DNA from: Apostichopus japonicus
Taxonomy: Eukaryota; Echinodermata; Holothuroidea; Aspidochirotida; Stichopodidae
DNA: 64,000 nucleotides
Direction: 5' to 3'
Assembly: GCF_037975245.1 (NCBI RefSeq)
Contig: NC_092580.1
Coordinates: 33,283,501 to 33,347,500 of the forward strand
In this document: piece by piece, positions 12,755-26,400 of the stretch
Layout of the letters: each line of letters starts with the position of its first letter
How positions within the stretch are numbered: position 1 is the first letter of the stretch
The notes under the pieces: generated by a model
Told to the model about the DNA's origin: nothing
What the model saw: the letters and a program-made list of their open reading frames with translations, nothing else
Databases searched by the model: none
Program-made: the position numbers and the translations under genes

Positions 12755-15700
12755 TCAAAGTTCATCGGAGAGATGCTTAAACGTTCCTTCCTTTAAAACA
12801 TGCACCGACGAGAAGACTGTGTTCCAGAATGCGACCTTGTTTGGTTTCAAGTTACCAGCTATTTCTGGTATAGGTCTCAGCTGCATATATGTCTTCTCTG
12901 TGTAAGAATATGGAGGCCAGTACGGAAGCTGAAATTTCTCACCGTTAGGGTCACTGTTACGTGTAAAAAGAAGAGAGATTCCCTAAAGATTAGCTCATCT
13001 GTGTAAATCATCAACAATTTCCTCCGGGTAAATATTCTTGTAATTAACAGAACACTGTTAACCATAGCAAAATGGTACACCAAAATGCAGACATGTTTAT
13101 CAGTTTTTGCACCTAAAACTTAACTATGTTTATAGTTATCGATGATTTGCATAAAATGCATGAACCTTCAATAAAAATCATTCAACTTACCTTCTTAAGC
13201 AGTGAAATCTGCACTGCAAATGTAATTATGTAAAAAGTAATACTGCTAAGTGATATCCACGCCAAACTTAAAAATGTTGAAATCGAAAAGATCATATTTC
13301 AAAACTCAAAGCTGCTAAAGGACACCAATATCCCTGCCAATAATTCTCAAATCCTTGAACTTTTGCTTTTTTTCTGTTCACATTCTTCACTGTGAAAAGT
13401 ACAAACAGAAGTGTTGTTACTGAAAATGAGTACCAGTAACTTGTTATGATAAAACTTCCAAATTAAAGTCGTAAAATTAGTACAGACCTTTAAGCACTGT
13501 GATATCAGTTTAAACTTGTTCAAGTCCTTGCTACTCTTGTTTGTAAAGATGTATCAATACCATAATTTGTCGGAAAAGGACACATTTTTCCTTCCTTCTC
13601 CAGGTAAATCACTAACAGACTTATAACTGTCTCTATTGCATAACACAGTGATTACCGCACAGTGATAACCGCACAGTGATAACCGCACAGTGACAACCGC
13701 ATCCTATTTACTGTTTTATGTTTTATTCTCTTACCCATATTTGGCAAAGTTAGCCCAGTACGTCATCATGACATCAGAGAGAGATTTCTCCTCCTCAGTG
13801 AATGTAAAGCTGCCTTGTCTCTCTTTGGTCAAAAATGGGAAACCATGAACGAGTGGTTCCTCTGCGCCATGATCAGCACCCACAAACTCTGGTCCATGGT
13901 AATACGACGGTCTGTGCTGGAACTCATAAACAAATGTATAAAATCCAGATTCTACCAAGAAACAACAGAAAATAACAGGGAGATTTACAAAGAGCTTAAT
14001 GCAAATCAATTAGGTTGATAGATGTTTTATGAATATTACTGAGAGACAGACAAATTCAGGAAATATAAATATTAAATTCAAGAGATATATTATAGAGACT
14101 TTAAAATGAACAACTTTGCTTCAAACTAGCAGCTTAAGATCTACTATTGAGATTTACACACACCAAAGGGTATTTGTATAAATGAAATTAGTATTTTCAT
14201 CACAGAAATTTGAGCTGATTATTTAATTTTTCAAAAAAATTACACATAGAATGAAAGCTCTGAAGATGATACAAATTTTTTGAGGCTGTCCAGTACTCAA
14301 CATAAGAAATGTTTTACAGACATTTTTCAAAACTCAATCCCCCCCTGATTTACCGGACGTATAATCGGCTATGGCTAGGGTAGGTGCGATCACAAACCCA
14401 TCTCCAATGATGTGGCCGAGTGTTTGGAAGGCCGTCTGGTCTGTGATCCCCTCCGGGCCACTGTAAATGTCCTCGATCCGTGATATTAAGTTAGAGAGAT
14501 CCCCCGGGACCAACTTGGAAAACTAGGAAGAGAAATGAAAGGCTTTATTAAACTGGTTGTATGTAAGACCAAGCGAAGGAAACTGGTAACAAATTATCCT
14601 CTTGAAACTAATTGAATGCTTTGGCCTCTGTTAATCAAGTCTATTCAATTAATTAGATGCTTTGAGGTCAAAAAGGTTCTGCAACTTAGTGGCAAATGAG
14701 CTATAAAATTATAGAAAGACCACATTGTTTTATATCCATGGTCTTATTAAAAAATAAATCTTGATGGAATCGGTTGATTTGAAAATGGAATGTGCAAAAT
14801 ATATGTATTTTAGGACAACATCCTTGGATGCTAGATCGTACAGTATTTTTCATGACAGAATATTGCCATCAACATTTATGCCTCCCAACTAGCCCTTTGA
14901 CAAAAAAGAAAGACGGATTTTTTTAACAACCTTTTCATATTTAAGAGTTTAGAAAGATTTTGTATCTCTGTATCGTGTGACATTGAATAATCATTGGCAC
15001 TGAGTTGCTGTTCTCAAATCTTTTCTGAAAATTTATGACATCTTTCTTTTTATCAAAACAATTTGGTGATGTAAAACTTTATACCTCCTGTACCATCATC
15101 AGTCTGAACATATCAACACCAAACTTGCTCAAATCTATCCCAGAAGGTCCACGTGTTGCAAGCAGGCCATATCCACCCTCGTTATTGTTGAATCCAATCA
15201 ATATATCTGCCTTGACTCGGATTAACCCTGCCTGATATAACTTCATGGGATAGTCCAATAGAAATCTCCCATCGACCACCGGTCCAAATGGCAAGAAGGG
15301 CTTGTCGGGTGATTCTGGGATCTTGACCAGAGATATGTCCTCCGCAGATTTAGTTCTCAAGCAGTTGATGATTCTCTCCGTGTTGTTGCCCGCACAGCCG
15401 ACCGCTTCTGCCATGATGCCTCCCCACTTGGATGGGTTTTCTACCACAACCATCGCCGAGTTTGCGGGACCGCTCTGTGTGATGACTCTGTGAAATAATT
15501 GCTGATTGGAAGGAACTAAGGGATGGATGGAGGTGCACATGCCGCCAGCCGATTCTCCAAAGATGGTTACCCGTCCGTTGTCACCGCCAAAGTAGACGAT
15601 GTTATTCTGGACCCAGCGGAAGGCAAGTTGTTGATCCAGCAAACCATAGTTTCCCGGGGCACTCTCATCACCAAAGGAGAGGAACCCTAGGGGACCTACA

Positions 15701-16525
15701 CGGTAATTAATCGCCACCACTATGACATTCTGGGATTCGGCCAAGGCTGATCCATCGTACAGGGCATTTCCGCCGTTGACAAATGCTCCGCCGTGTATCC
15801 ATACCATGACAGGAAGTCTTGAATTGGTGTCTAAAGTAGGTGTGTAGACATCTAGGTGAAGACAGTCCTCAGATGGTTTTTTCGATGGTATTGGGTACCC
15901 ATGGTAAGCAAGCGCAAGCAGTTCCATATCTTGGGGACACAAAGGCCCATAGTCCGTGGCATCGTAGTCACCAGCTGGTAGAGTACGGGGTGAAGGGGCC
16001 GAGAATCGGTTGCTACCGACAGGAGGGTTTGCATAGTAAATCGACCTGAATGCAAAGACCGGTCTGTTTCCACCATCGGTTTGGGTAACCTTGCCTCGTA
16101 TATTTGTGTGACCAATGTTGACCACAGGGTCAGTGGTCACCTCACCTGAAAAGGGAAACAACATGATTAAAATTTAAAAAGTGCAACCATTACTGAAACT
16201 ATAGGTCCCATAAATGTCTATTGCACATGGCTGATTCTAAAATTGTTAGGACAAAATTTAGCTGTTTGCAGACTTTAAGAAAATAGCAATCCAGATATAT
16301 ATATATAGCAGTCCTTGATGACATTAAATTTCTCAGACATTTTAAAATGTTCTTCTCACTAAGCTTCTGACATTAAAAATGAGGTTTACCAAGCAATTTA
16401 TTTCCATTTCTGTGTTTCTGTGGCAGACATTTCGGTTTATTATATAACTTACCAAGGATGCATTGTAAACAGTAGCAGCAGGTTATAACTACAAGCAATG
16501 TCAGCAACCGGTGCACAACCATCAT
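12755..16525 (-). CDS. Secretory-pathway carboxylesterase type B / cholinesterase-like hydrolase (5 exons, 572 aa)
   Basis: Exons on the minus strand, in transcript order: 16525-16453, 16145-15085, 14522-14354, 13951-13735, 12953-12755. All borders are GT/AG, phases match, and the total is 1719 nt. The start ATG at 16525 opens a hydrophobic signal peptide (about residues 1-24), followed by the alpha/beta-hydrolase core. The catalytic triad is intact: Ser about 223 in GESAGG, Glu about 347 in NNEGG, His about 462 in GADHG. The oxyanion-hole loop HGGAF is present, as is the SEDCLHLDVYTP motif. The family hydrolyses ester bonds of xenobiotics, lipids or choline esters; the substrate here cannot be assigned. 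The length is normal for the family. There is no GPI-anchor or tetramerisation tail. The protein ends HLSDEL, so an ER-luminal form is likely. Exon 5 was found by translation and homology because it is too short to stand out as a frame. Confidence 0.92.
13646..13699. repeat. Short tandem repeat (17 bp, about 3-4 copies)
   Basis: Units of CACAGTGATAACCG with small changes repeat just downstream of exon 4 of the carboxylesterase, inside its last intron. It is a minor local expansion with no evident function. Confidence 0.7.
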
Positions 16526-17413
16526 GTTGAGTTACCTGTTGAACAATCAACTATATATTTCCAAAAATGTAAACATTGATCAAATTATGTAAGCATTAGG
16601 GTGGATTTAATGTTTATTTTTAAAGATGTCTGAAATTTTGTTGGAATTAAATATAATGCACAAAGCTAATTTCCCTTATGGCAGGAATATGGATGCAGCT
16701 ACTATTTTCCTAGTATTGTCTCTCCTACTCACAGTTGAAGTGTACCCCTTCCAATTTAGGGAAATATTGATTGAAAGAGGCCCCATTGAGAAATTTTTTC
16801 CACATGTTTTTGGAAATTAACTGAACATTTGGTTTTGGTCAGATTATAAAATCTAAGATTGTTATCTTAAGATACCCAAGCTTTCGGCACTGCATTTGTA
16901 TCAATTCCACGAAATATCAAAATAGCATGTGGCATGAAAGTGACTAATACAAGGCAGGTAATTTACTTGATAATACTGATCAACAGTCCTGTCTCACTAT
17001 AACAAAACATTTTATGAAGTCTACAGCTGTCCAAATTTGTCTTTGAAGTCTCACCCACAATCGTTGTTCCTCTAAAATCATTATGGTTAGACTGGCCTGC
17101 TTGCTCTGGACTGCGACCGAGCAGGGGGAAAATGACTAAGTTAGGCTAGGCACAGTTAGCCTCTAGATACAATGTTTCTCCAGTTCGCTTAAAGTACATT
17201 CACACTTACTTTTGTACTGTATAATTACTTTCGCGGATAAAACAATGCACTACTTCTAGCTTAACCACCTAGGTCTCATATTTCATATTATGGGATCGTC
17301 TAGAGAATTCTTACCTGACACCGAAAACAATGCAAAGGATTGCTGAGCACTAGCCTACGGTGGTATGATCTAACTAATATTGTTGTACACACTGGTAGTG
17401 GCCGAAACTAGTA
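16526..17413. other. 5' flank of the carboxylesterase gene
   Basis: This should contain the promoter and any 5' UTR of the minus-strand carboxylesterase. I see no clear TATA box or repeat. An open frame at 16626-16820 (+) is not supported by any motif. Confidence 0.35.
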
Positions 17414-18596
17414 AGCCCGGCAGCCCAGTGTACTTTGATCAAACGAACGAGGTACCAATATCTGAGTATTGGAACATTTGGGGAAAAACCCAGTATATCC
17501 AAAAGTGGATGTCTGCCGGGGTCCCTCTGCTGCATGTGGCCCCTATGGCCGGTTAAAGGGGGCCCAAAAATGCATTTGATCAAACGAACGAGGTACCACT
17601 TGGAACCAATGTCAACTTAATGCATGAATGCCACATAGTAGTGAATGGCCCATGCCAGACAAATTTTCTGCTGCAAAGGGCCCGCCAGACGCCCCAAAAG
17701 GGCCCCTAAATATGCATTTGATCAAACGAACGAGGTACCACTTGAAACCAATCTCAACATAATGCATGAATGTCACAAAGTACTGAATGGCCCATGCCAG
17801 ACAAATTTTCTGCTGCCAATGGCCCGCCAGACGCCCCCAAATATGGCCCAAATACCCATTATCGTAGCATTGACCCAGATTAAATATGCAAGGTACCACT
17901 CAAAACTGGTTTAGAACGCTCGGGTTAATCTTACAGACTATGGAAATCATCATGCCAGACAAATTTTCTGCTGCAAAGGGCCTGCCAGATGCCCCAAAAG
18001 GGCCCCTAAAAATGCATTTGATCAAACGAACGAGGTACCACTTGAAACCAATCTCAACTTAATGCATGAATGCCACAAAGTACTGAATGGCCCATGGCAG
18101 ACAAATTTTCTGCTGCCAAGGGCCCGCCAGACGCCCTTAAATATGGCCCAAATGCCCATTATCGTAGCGTTGACCCAGATTAAAAATGCAAGGTACCACT
18201 CAAAACTGGTTTGGAACGCTCGGGTTAATCTTACAGACTATGGAAATCATCATGCCAAACAAATTTTCTGCTGCAAAGGGGCCGACAGACACACTAAAAA
18301 AAGGGCCCCAAATGGGCTATGATCAATCATAGTTGGTACCACTCAAAACCAATATCAAATGAAAAGGTACTTTCCACAGAGTAAAGAACTGCCAATGCAA
18401 GACAAATTTTCTTCTGCATGGGTCGTTTGAGCAAATGCATTTTTGGGCCCCCTTTAACCGGCCACAGGGGCCACATGCAGCAGAGCGACCCCGGCAGACA
18501 TCCACTTTTGGATATACTAGGTTTTTCCCCAAATGTTCCAATACTCAGATATTGGTACCTCGTTCGTTTGATCAAAGTGCACTGGGCTGCCGGGCT
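17414..18596. mobile_element. Foldback element: long inverted arms around a tandem-repeat core
   Basis: The left arm (17414 to about 17588) and right arm (about 18423-18596) are inverted copies of one another over roughly 174 bp, starting AGCCCGGCAGCCCAGTG and sharing GATCAAACGAACGAGGTACC and GGCCGGTTAAAGGGGGCCC. Between them lie tandem units of about 300 bp (starts near 17712 and 18011, with a shorter one from 17570), each opening ATGCATTTGATCAAACGAAC and containing CAGACAAATTTTCTGCTGC twice. No transposase is present. I could not settle a target-site duplication: the flanks are GAAACTAGTA and ATAGTTGTTC. It lies between two convergently placed minus-strand neighbours and interrupts neither. 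Confidence 0.8.
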
Positions 18597-20465
18597 ATAG
18601 TTGTTCACGCTAGAGCTGAGATTTTTCGTGAGTGCGGGAATAGCCACAGTTGTATCATGGGTAGAGGAACTTTCGGATCAGCAGAACGACAAAACGCAAG
18701 TGGTTATTAGCACAACCTTGCTTGCAGACCCAAAATACAAGTTCACATCTTAAATTTGAATTTTATCTGGGGGAACCCCTAAATAGGACAGTTTATTTGA
18801 AACACTTGATCTTGCAAAGGCCAATCACAATGAATACTCAGGCACTATTCAATGATAATATTATACAACATGACATGCAAAGACCACCTTAAATAAAAGC
18901 AATAGAGAAAGAAAGATGAAATAAATGACAAAAAATGTAATTCAAGGAAATGTCTCAAATATTTATTCATCAAATAAGATATGTTTACACATCCAACGAT
19001 ATTAAGCAATACTTTGTCATATAGCAAACAAGTGAAGAATGGTGTATTATTAAACTTTTTTAACATATTTGTTGAGGGAAACTCTCTCAACTTGAAAATC
19101 TAACCTGCAAAGTCACTAGGAAGCAATTCTGACTATAACTCAAAAGATAACCTGAATTCAGCCACCATTGCATTCATGCACTGACTATTATTTTAATTAA
19201 TTAATTACTAAGTACTGCATGATTAGCATCCTGCCAATACCTTTTGAGTAACTAGGACGCATTAATGGTGACAACTAAGTGACCAGAGTCACTCCTCGTC
19301 TCCAGCTGAACAGCTCTCTTCTTTATAGAATTTGTTGAATTTTGTTCAACAAATTGGCTGTAACAATTGCTTATAACAGAACCATTATTATTATCATAAA
19401 AAGTAGCTTTCTCCCGACCTTCAGGACAGTTCTTCTACAGTACATTAACCTAGAGAATATAAATGTTCTCCAATCAACTTCACCACAAGGGAGATATATT
19501 TATTTGGAATGCTTAACTGTTCTGTTTAGCTCATCTATGAAGGTCCTTTCACAATACAGCCAAACTACATTTAGTGAAGAGAAAAACAAATACAGAGTGA
19601 ATTCTCAAGAAATATTTTGTACCTTTTCGTTAGCTAAATCTCTAGCTTCATATTAAAAAGGAATGGGTTTATTTCATCAGCAGTAATATACTAGTAACCT
19701 TCTGGAATATGCCCAAAGCCACAAGCTTTCCATGCATTCAATGACTGAATATGTCCAGAGCTACAAGCTATCCATGCATTCAATGAATAAATACAGGATT
19801 GGTTTGAAGGTAGGTTTGGGGTAGTGAGGGGAGGGGCTTAGGATCTTACATCAGCAGTTTTTATTCAAAATAATATTTAAATAAATAGGAGAAGACTCAG
19901 AAGAGAATACCTATCTTTTGGCCACGACCTTTGTTACCATGATCCCAAAAGTTATCCAACGCATTTCAAAAGATATCCAACACACTTGTAGCTGTTAGTC
20001 ACAAGCAGCATTGTGTCTTGTGGTTATAAATATTCATAAAGTAAATACGAAACATACTCAGACCAGGAGATAAACTAATAAGCATTATTTCTGATGCGTT
20101 GGTAAACCCTTCTCTCTCCTTTTGTACTGGCCGAGAAAAAAAGTTGTAGCAACCCCTGGGATTGAGTCAGTTTGTGATATGATTACAATTTGACAAATTA
20201 AGACAACGGTTAACATTAGATCAATAGCCACAACCATGACATGACCACTAGTAGAATAAGTTAGATTCTGTAGGATTGATAGCTTCTGTGAACAAGTTAA
20301 GCTGTGCAGTTAAACTTTTTTTCATTTCCAAATAAATTCTCGTAAAATAAATCTGATGATCATAATATGTTTTTTTTCTTGGAGGTCCTTTCACAAAGAT
20401 GCAAAAGTAAGACCGATTTAATTAAACAGATATAAAAGAAACGCCAAAAGAAATCATTCCTCTCC
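18597..20465. other. 3' flank of the coatomer gamma gene
   Basis: AT-rich DNA that should include the 3' UTR of the minus-strand COPG gene. Reverse-strand AATAAA candidates occur near 19859-19864. A 44-bp motif (CCACAAGCTTTCCATGCATT and its variant) is duplicated at about 19708-19785. No gene seen. Confidence 0.4.
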
Positions 20466-23400
20466 TCAACCGACGGCAGAAGTGATCAATTCGCTGATTT
20501 CTGGATCAGTACTGCGAACAGTAATCTGCATGGTGACTGTATCCTGCAGGGCGAGTCTGGACTTCACCAGGACATCGACGCCCCCCCTGAACACCCCCGC
20601 CAGGTAGAGAGAGTGTGAACTCTTGCCTTCCGGTACCTTGTCTGACCTTTCGCACGGTTGCATGCCCAGGAAACTTACTATATTATTGATAGCCTCTGTG
20701 GGTGAAAAGGAGAATTGGTGAATACGTTACACCAACTGATAAACTGAAAGTATTTACTTAGAACGTAGCATGACAGGTCAACGTCTCTGACAAAATCAAA
20801 TATCTGTGTTTACAACAACAAAGTCGAAACCTTTCTCTTACTTTCAGATGTAAGAAATATCAACCCTTACCATCTGAATTCTGACAGATGTACCTAAAAA
20901 TTTATCATGGAAAGCATAATCCACTAGAAACTCAGGGGGTAAACAGGAAATATCCATATCAGATACAAAAACATCTGAAGGATTTTCTAAAAATCACCGT
21001 TTTTTAAAGTTTGTAGAGACAGTTGATTAGACAATTAGCAACCAGAGCAGTGCCAAAACAATGTTCTCACCAAATGGTATATCTAATGAAACAAGACAAA
21101 CAATAATACACACTTCAAAGACTTACTTCAATTTGTCAGTTGGCACTTCAAGTAATATTAAGCTTTTGCAGTTTTTAAATTTGTTAAGCTTTCAATTTTT
21201 CTGATTAAAATCTGTCAGCCCAGTTTACCACTCTGATGATAGTCAGTATGAGATGACTTAATTTCTCTCTTAATATATTCATTAGACCCTGTTGAAGTAG
21301 CCTAGGTAATTGCTACTCTATTACATCTATGGAAAGGGAAATAAACAGAAAAAAAGGGAAAACAGACCTTCTAAAGTCTTTGCTGACAGAGCAAACGTCT
21401 CTTCGAGTTCATGTTCGTCTCCAATCTCTTCCCAGGAGGCCATAAAGTTTGGTTTCATCACCCTCTGTACATGGTCTGAAAATGTGAGCTCAGCATCCTC
21501 CAACTGAAATGGAATTAAAATTGTTCAATTGATGTGAATGGAGGGCAATGAATATTCATGAAGTCAGTCTGGAAACATGAAGAATGCTTCTTGAGTCACT
21601 TAACAACTGTATGTTCTGGTTATATTGAAATCACTTGATGAACTTTATTCTTTTTATAGTTACATAGCACCCCCTACTTCAAGGTGTCCTTGGTGAGTCA
21701 GGAACTAATTCCGTATTCTAGTTTTAATTGATATGATGATCCATAATCACTTATATCATCGTTCGATTAATAATTATTCGGGGCACTTACCACATATTCG
21801 TCTTCATAGCCATCTTCGTCCGCTTCTCCAGTGTTAGGATCGCAGTCTTTCACTGAGTACTTTAATGTGTTACTAAATATAGATGAAACTGGGGGAAGAA
21901 AAAAAAGAATTATAAATTATTGCAATTTGATAGTAACATTTGTTGATCATTTCATCCTGCAACTGTTCGGGATCACAACAATGATCAATTTATTACCGGA
22001 CATGGTAGATGGCTTATGAAAACTAAAGGGCTACCTTCTCCAGAGCAAGAATTCAAAGCAGAGTCAAGAATTGTGCAGTGCATCATAAATGACTGGTTAC
22101 TGATTATGATTATTTATCAGTCAAATATGAGAAACATAATTTCAAACATAATTTGTACAACTAACATTTCCCCTGGCGCTCCCTACCTCGATCCAACGCT
22201 CCACCCAACCCTTCCCACACTTGTGTATGTGTATATAACTGTTAATAGTACAATACTGACCTTCTGTGTTATCTTCTGGAAGCTGTACTAGTGTGTATGT
22301 GATACCTGGTTGGTTGTATTTCAGCACCGGTGCTGTTACCACTGATTCCACCTCAAAGCCCTCTGCTGAGTCCATTTGTACGTATACTTCTTCCAATTGC
22401 TGATCGTTCAGTGTATTTGTGCAATCAAACTATAACGAGGACCAAAAACATATCAACATAAAATATGAAAATATCTTGCTAAGCATAACAGTATTAGCAA
22501 CTAGCTCCATTCACAACAATCATAAAGATATATTAAGCACGACAGAATTGCTACTAACCAACTCATAACATACCAGTGACAAGAAAAATGCCAAGTACCT
22601 GTCAAGCATGACAGTGTAACTAACCAGCTCATTACATAGCAATCATTTCATATTACTTCATATCTTTAACATTTTTTATTGATATTTTTTTATTTATTTT
22701 TTAATTCCCCCCACCCTCACAACAATATCACATATATACATATATATCCTACATGAAAGCATTGGTGAAACAGAAGAAACATTTCAAAGATCTCACCGAT
22801 CATGAGAGGGTCACCTGCAACTTGCACATCATGGAAAATGAAAATAATTTAAGCACCGGTCAACCAGGACATTGTTACCAACTCAGTTGTTTACATAACA
22901 ATGACGAAGAAACATATTTTTTTCTTTCTTTACCTGAAACACGACATGTTTTGAGAAAGTGTGTTTGATGCAACGAACAATGTATTCCGTCTCTGACTCT
23001 GTAAGTTCAGCAGGTTTACTAGATTTGAAGAGAGGACCGATGTGTGCAAACTCTGGAATGGCAGCAAGTTGTTCTGTAGGAGATAACAAAAATAAATATC
23101 ACATACCACATGAACCTGCAATAATAACAAATGGAAGAAAATAAGCTGAGAGTTCTACCAGCCCACACTACCACAAAACTTTAATTCTTGGAACAAGATC
23201 TTTGCAACAGTCCTTTCACCCACCCATCCAACCCCCCCCCACTCCCCCAAATTACCAACATTCATGGAATTAAAAAAGTTAGGTATATCTTGCTTACCAG
23301 CATATATTTCTTGTGTTGGAGCTGAGGCCTTCTCGGCTGGTCGTGAGGTGGGACCGAGATCGCCTGGTAGAAAGAAAAGTACAAAATGAAACAAACCTAT

Positions 23401-26400
23401 AACTATGTTGTCAAATAATGTGACTAAAAGAAAAGAAAAGAACAAAATATGAAAGCTGACACTTCCTGAGTCAGAACTAACAGAATATTCTGTTCAGATA
23501 TGTTCACCCCAAGTCTGTGAATTGGTGGTACCATCAGTTTAAGTAAGAATCGACTCACAATATCAACATTTTAATTCTAATACAGTGGAAACAGAAAAAA
23601 GATGTGGTATATGCCTTGCTTTGCTAGTCAAATTATGAAGTTGAGTAAGCCAGAAAATATTTCTCAATGAATCCCCAAATGAAAACTTCTTATAATAAGT
23701 AAATTGACACCACATATAGTTGCATCTACCATTTCAAGCCATACAAAAGACACAAACAAAAGATATATTTTTAAGCTGTGTGTTGGTATCACAACAGATG
23801 CTCGATCTACAGAAAATCTTGTTTGATTCTCAAGACAAATATCAACATGTTACTTTTGAAATCTACAAGATTTTAATAATTATATCCCTAAGCCTACCCT
23901 ACCTTGCATATTAAATGCTGGACACTTGCTATCATCTCTGTCAACTGATAAGAGCAATCACCAACTTGTCTCAACTGTTTGAGACATCAATTTCAGGTCA
24001 CAACACTTGCACATAACAATCGTTATTTGAGTGGCGAACAATTGGATCAACCTTAATATACACTAAGGTCGTAAAAATCTTACAACAGAAGGTAATTATC
24101 GGCTTTAACAGAATATTACTGCTCTGACATCATAGAATATGACCATGATAAGAAAAAGAAAAAAAGAACAAAAACTCACTTTTGACTTTCTTTTCACCAA
24201 ACGGTTGTGTATCCAATGGCACTGTTTTCATATCAAATGGTTGCTCAGAAGGTTCCAGGGTGTAGTGGTGGAGGGCCCTCTCCAGACCGACAACAGACAC
24301 CGAAAGTCCTGAGGTAAAACAATGACAATCATTAACAAGGAGGTCATGTGATGGTTAGTTCAGAGCAGACTCCAGCAGCAGTTATGGTTACAATGAATAT
24401 TCATGACAATATTAAACTATGTGTCTTTGATGACAAGAGTATTGTAGAGAGAATATATACTGTATATTGCCACTTAATGTCACATTCCACACTTAAAACA
24501 TATTGAGATATGTACAGTAATACAAGGTTGTACTGGACAAAGAGATAGTGGTGGGGATACTACAAAACACTACAAAATCACACATCTTTTATGTTCTTGA
24601 CATGCATACCTTGTTTATCTGTTCACAAATGCACTTGAATGCCTGACCGCCCCCTTCCCTTCCGAACTGGCACTCCCCCCCCACACCATGTGTCAAGGAC
24701 ACGCTTTAGTCAGTCAAACATGGATGAAAATTTCAAAGACATGTCCGATAATCATGACCATAATGAATCACTGTATGAAGGGGACTGACCACCCAGTCAT
24801 AATAAAAGAGACTGGAAGGTTAATTATCCTTCAAGCTTTCTCTGGCACAGGTGTACAAGCCACTTGACAAAAGGTACTCAAGCGGCAAGTATTACAAATG
24901 TGCCTGGAATCGTTTTAGGAATACTACAAAACATGGAGGGAACAACATTGGCATTTTGTTTTTTTTCATTTTCTAATCCTAAAGCAGTGAATGTAGAAAG
25001 GTTCCCTCATATAAAAGTTGCTATGGAGCTAGTGGACTTTATCAGATACCAAATAAATGAGTCCTGGCATAGTTGAAAGTTGTGAATTTAAAAACAAAAT
25101 CACACATCTTTTATGTTCTTGACATGCATACCTTGTTTACCTGTTCACAAAGGCACATGAATGCCTGACTGACCCCCATACCTCTGAACTGACACTTGAA
25201 CTTCCACCACCCCCCCCCCCCCAACATGTGCCATCCCAGTACAAACATTACTGTGACAAGACTAACCATTTAATATATATGCTGAGTTGAGAGCTTTCTG
25301 GTTTTCTGCCAGGACGCTCAGATAGAATGTAGCTCTGTCTCTGACCTCATCATCACTGTCCAACAACGACCTGCAGAAAGATAAATAGCACGTCCTCTGT
25401 TTCTTCGATTGGAAACAAATACATTAGGCACTAGTGTGAAATTGATCTTCTTGACCGGCAGGACTGCACCAAAGTCCTGAATATTTCGGTCATTCTTTTC
25501 TCCGAGCAATCCAAATATTTTAACCACATGCAAAGGCATGATCATTTCTGTCTTAACCAAGTGATACAGATGCATAATGTTGTATATTTTCAAAGTGGGC
25601 TTATGGATCTATCATGCAGATTGGGGATTTCAGTTTTGTGAGACAGTAATTTGCATGAAGCAAAGCCTATCAATTCCTTGTGATACTTCGCCAGAAAAAA
25701 AGGCATAAGCAAGCAAAAACGCATCGGAATAACTTGACAATTCCTGTAACACTCAAAGGAGATTCACACATGATTCAATTATCGAATACAGAGAAACAGC
25801 TGAGTTGCGTAGTGTAGCACAAGTTAAGGAGACATAATATGCACATGGAACTACATGCAAGTCAATGTTAAAAGCATACAGCAAATTGGGCCATGTACTG
25901 AATTGCATCGCTGATTCGCTTCAGATGCTAACTTGAGGAGGGGCTCCTGCTAACTGTTACGAGCTATAATCTAAATATAATTAAGTCATGCAAATCAATT
26001 TTGTTAAGCTGTGGAGCTACAAAGTAACGAGGAAGCAGGGATACTTACCTCTCTAACAGAACCAAGATACTGGGAAGGAGAGCCTCACAGTGGGCACCAA
26101 ACTTGGCCAACGAACTCACAGCAGCTGAGAGAGATAATGTGAAGTTAATTGAGTGGCGGTTGTACCGGCTGCATACAGGGTCCTGACCCGATTAATTACA
26201 AAATGTTTGGAGGGGACTGACCAACCAGCCATGATAATAGAGACTGGTAGGTTAATTAACCTTCAAATGTTTCTCTTGCACAGAGTGTTGTAAGCCACTT
26301 GACATAGGTACCCAAGCAGCAGGTATTACAAATTGTGCCTTGTATCTTACAGCATAGAAAACAGGGATGAGCCAGCGGTAAAAAAAAAATCACGGAACTT

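Noticed and set aside
15852-16115. Frames on both strands overlapping the esterase exon 2
   Set aside because: Shadow frames of a well-supported catalytic-domain exon.
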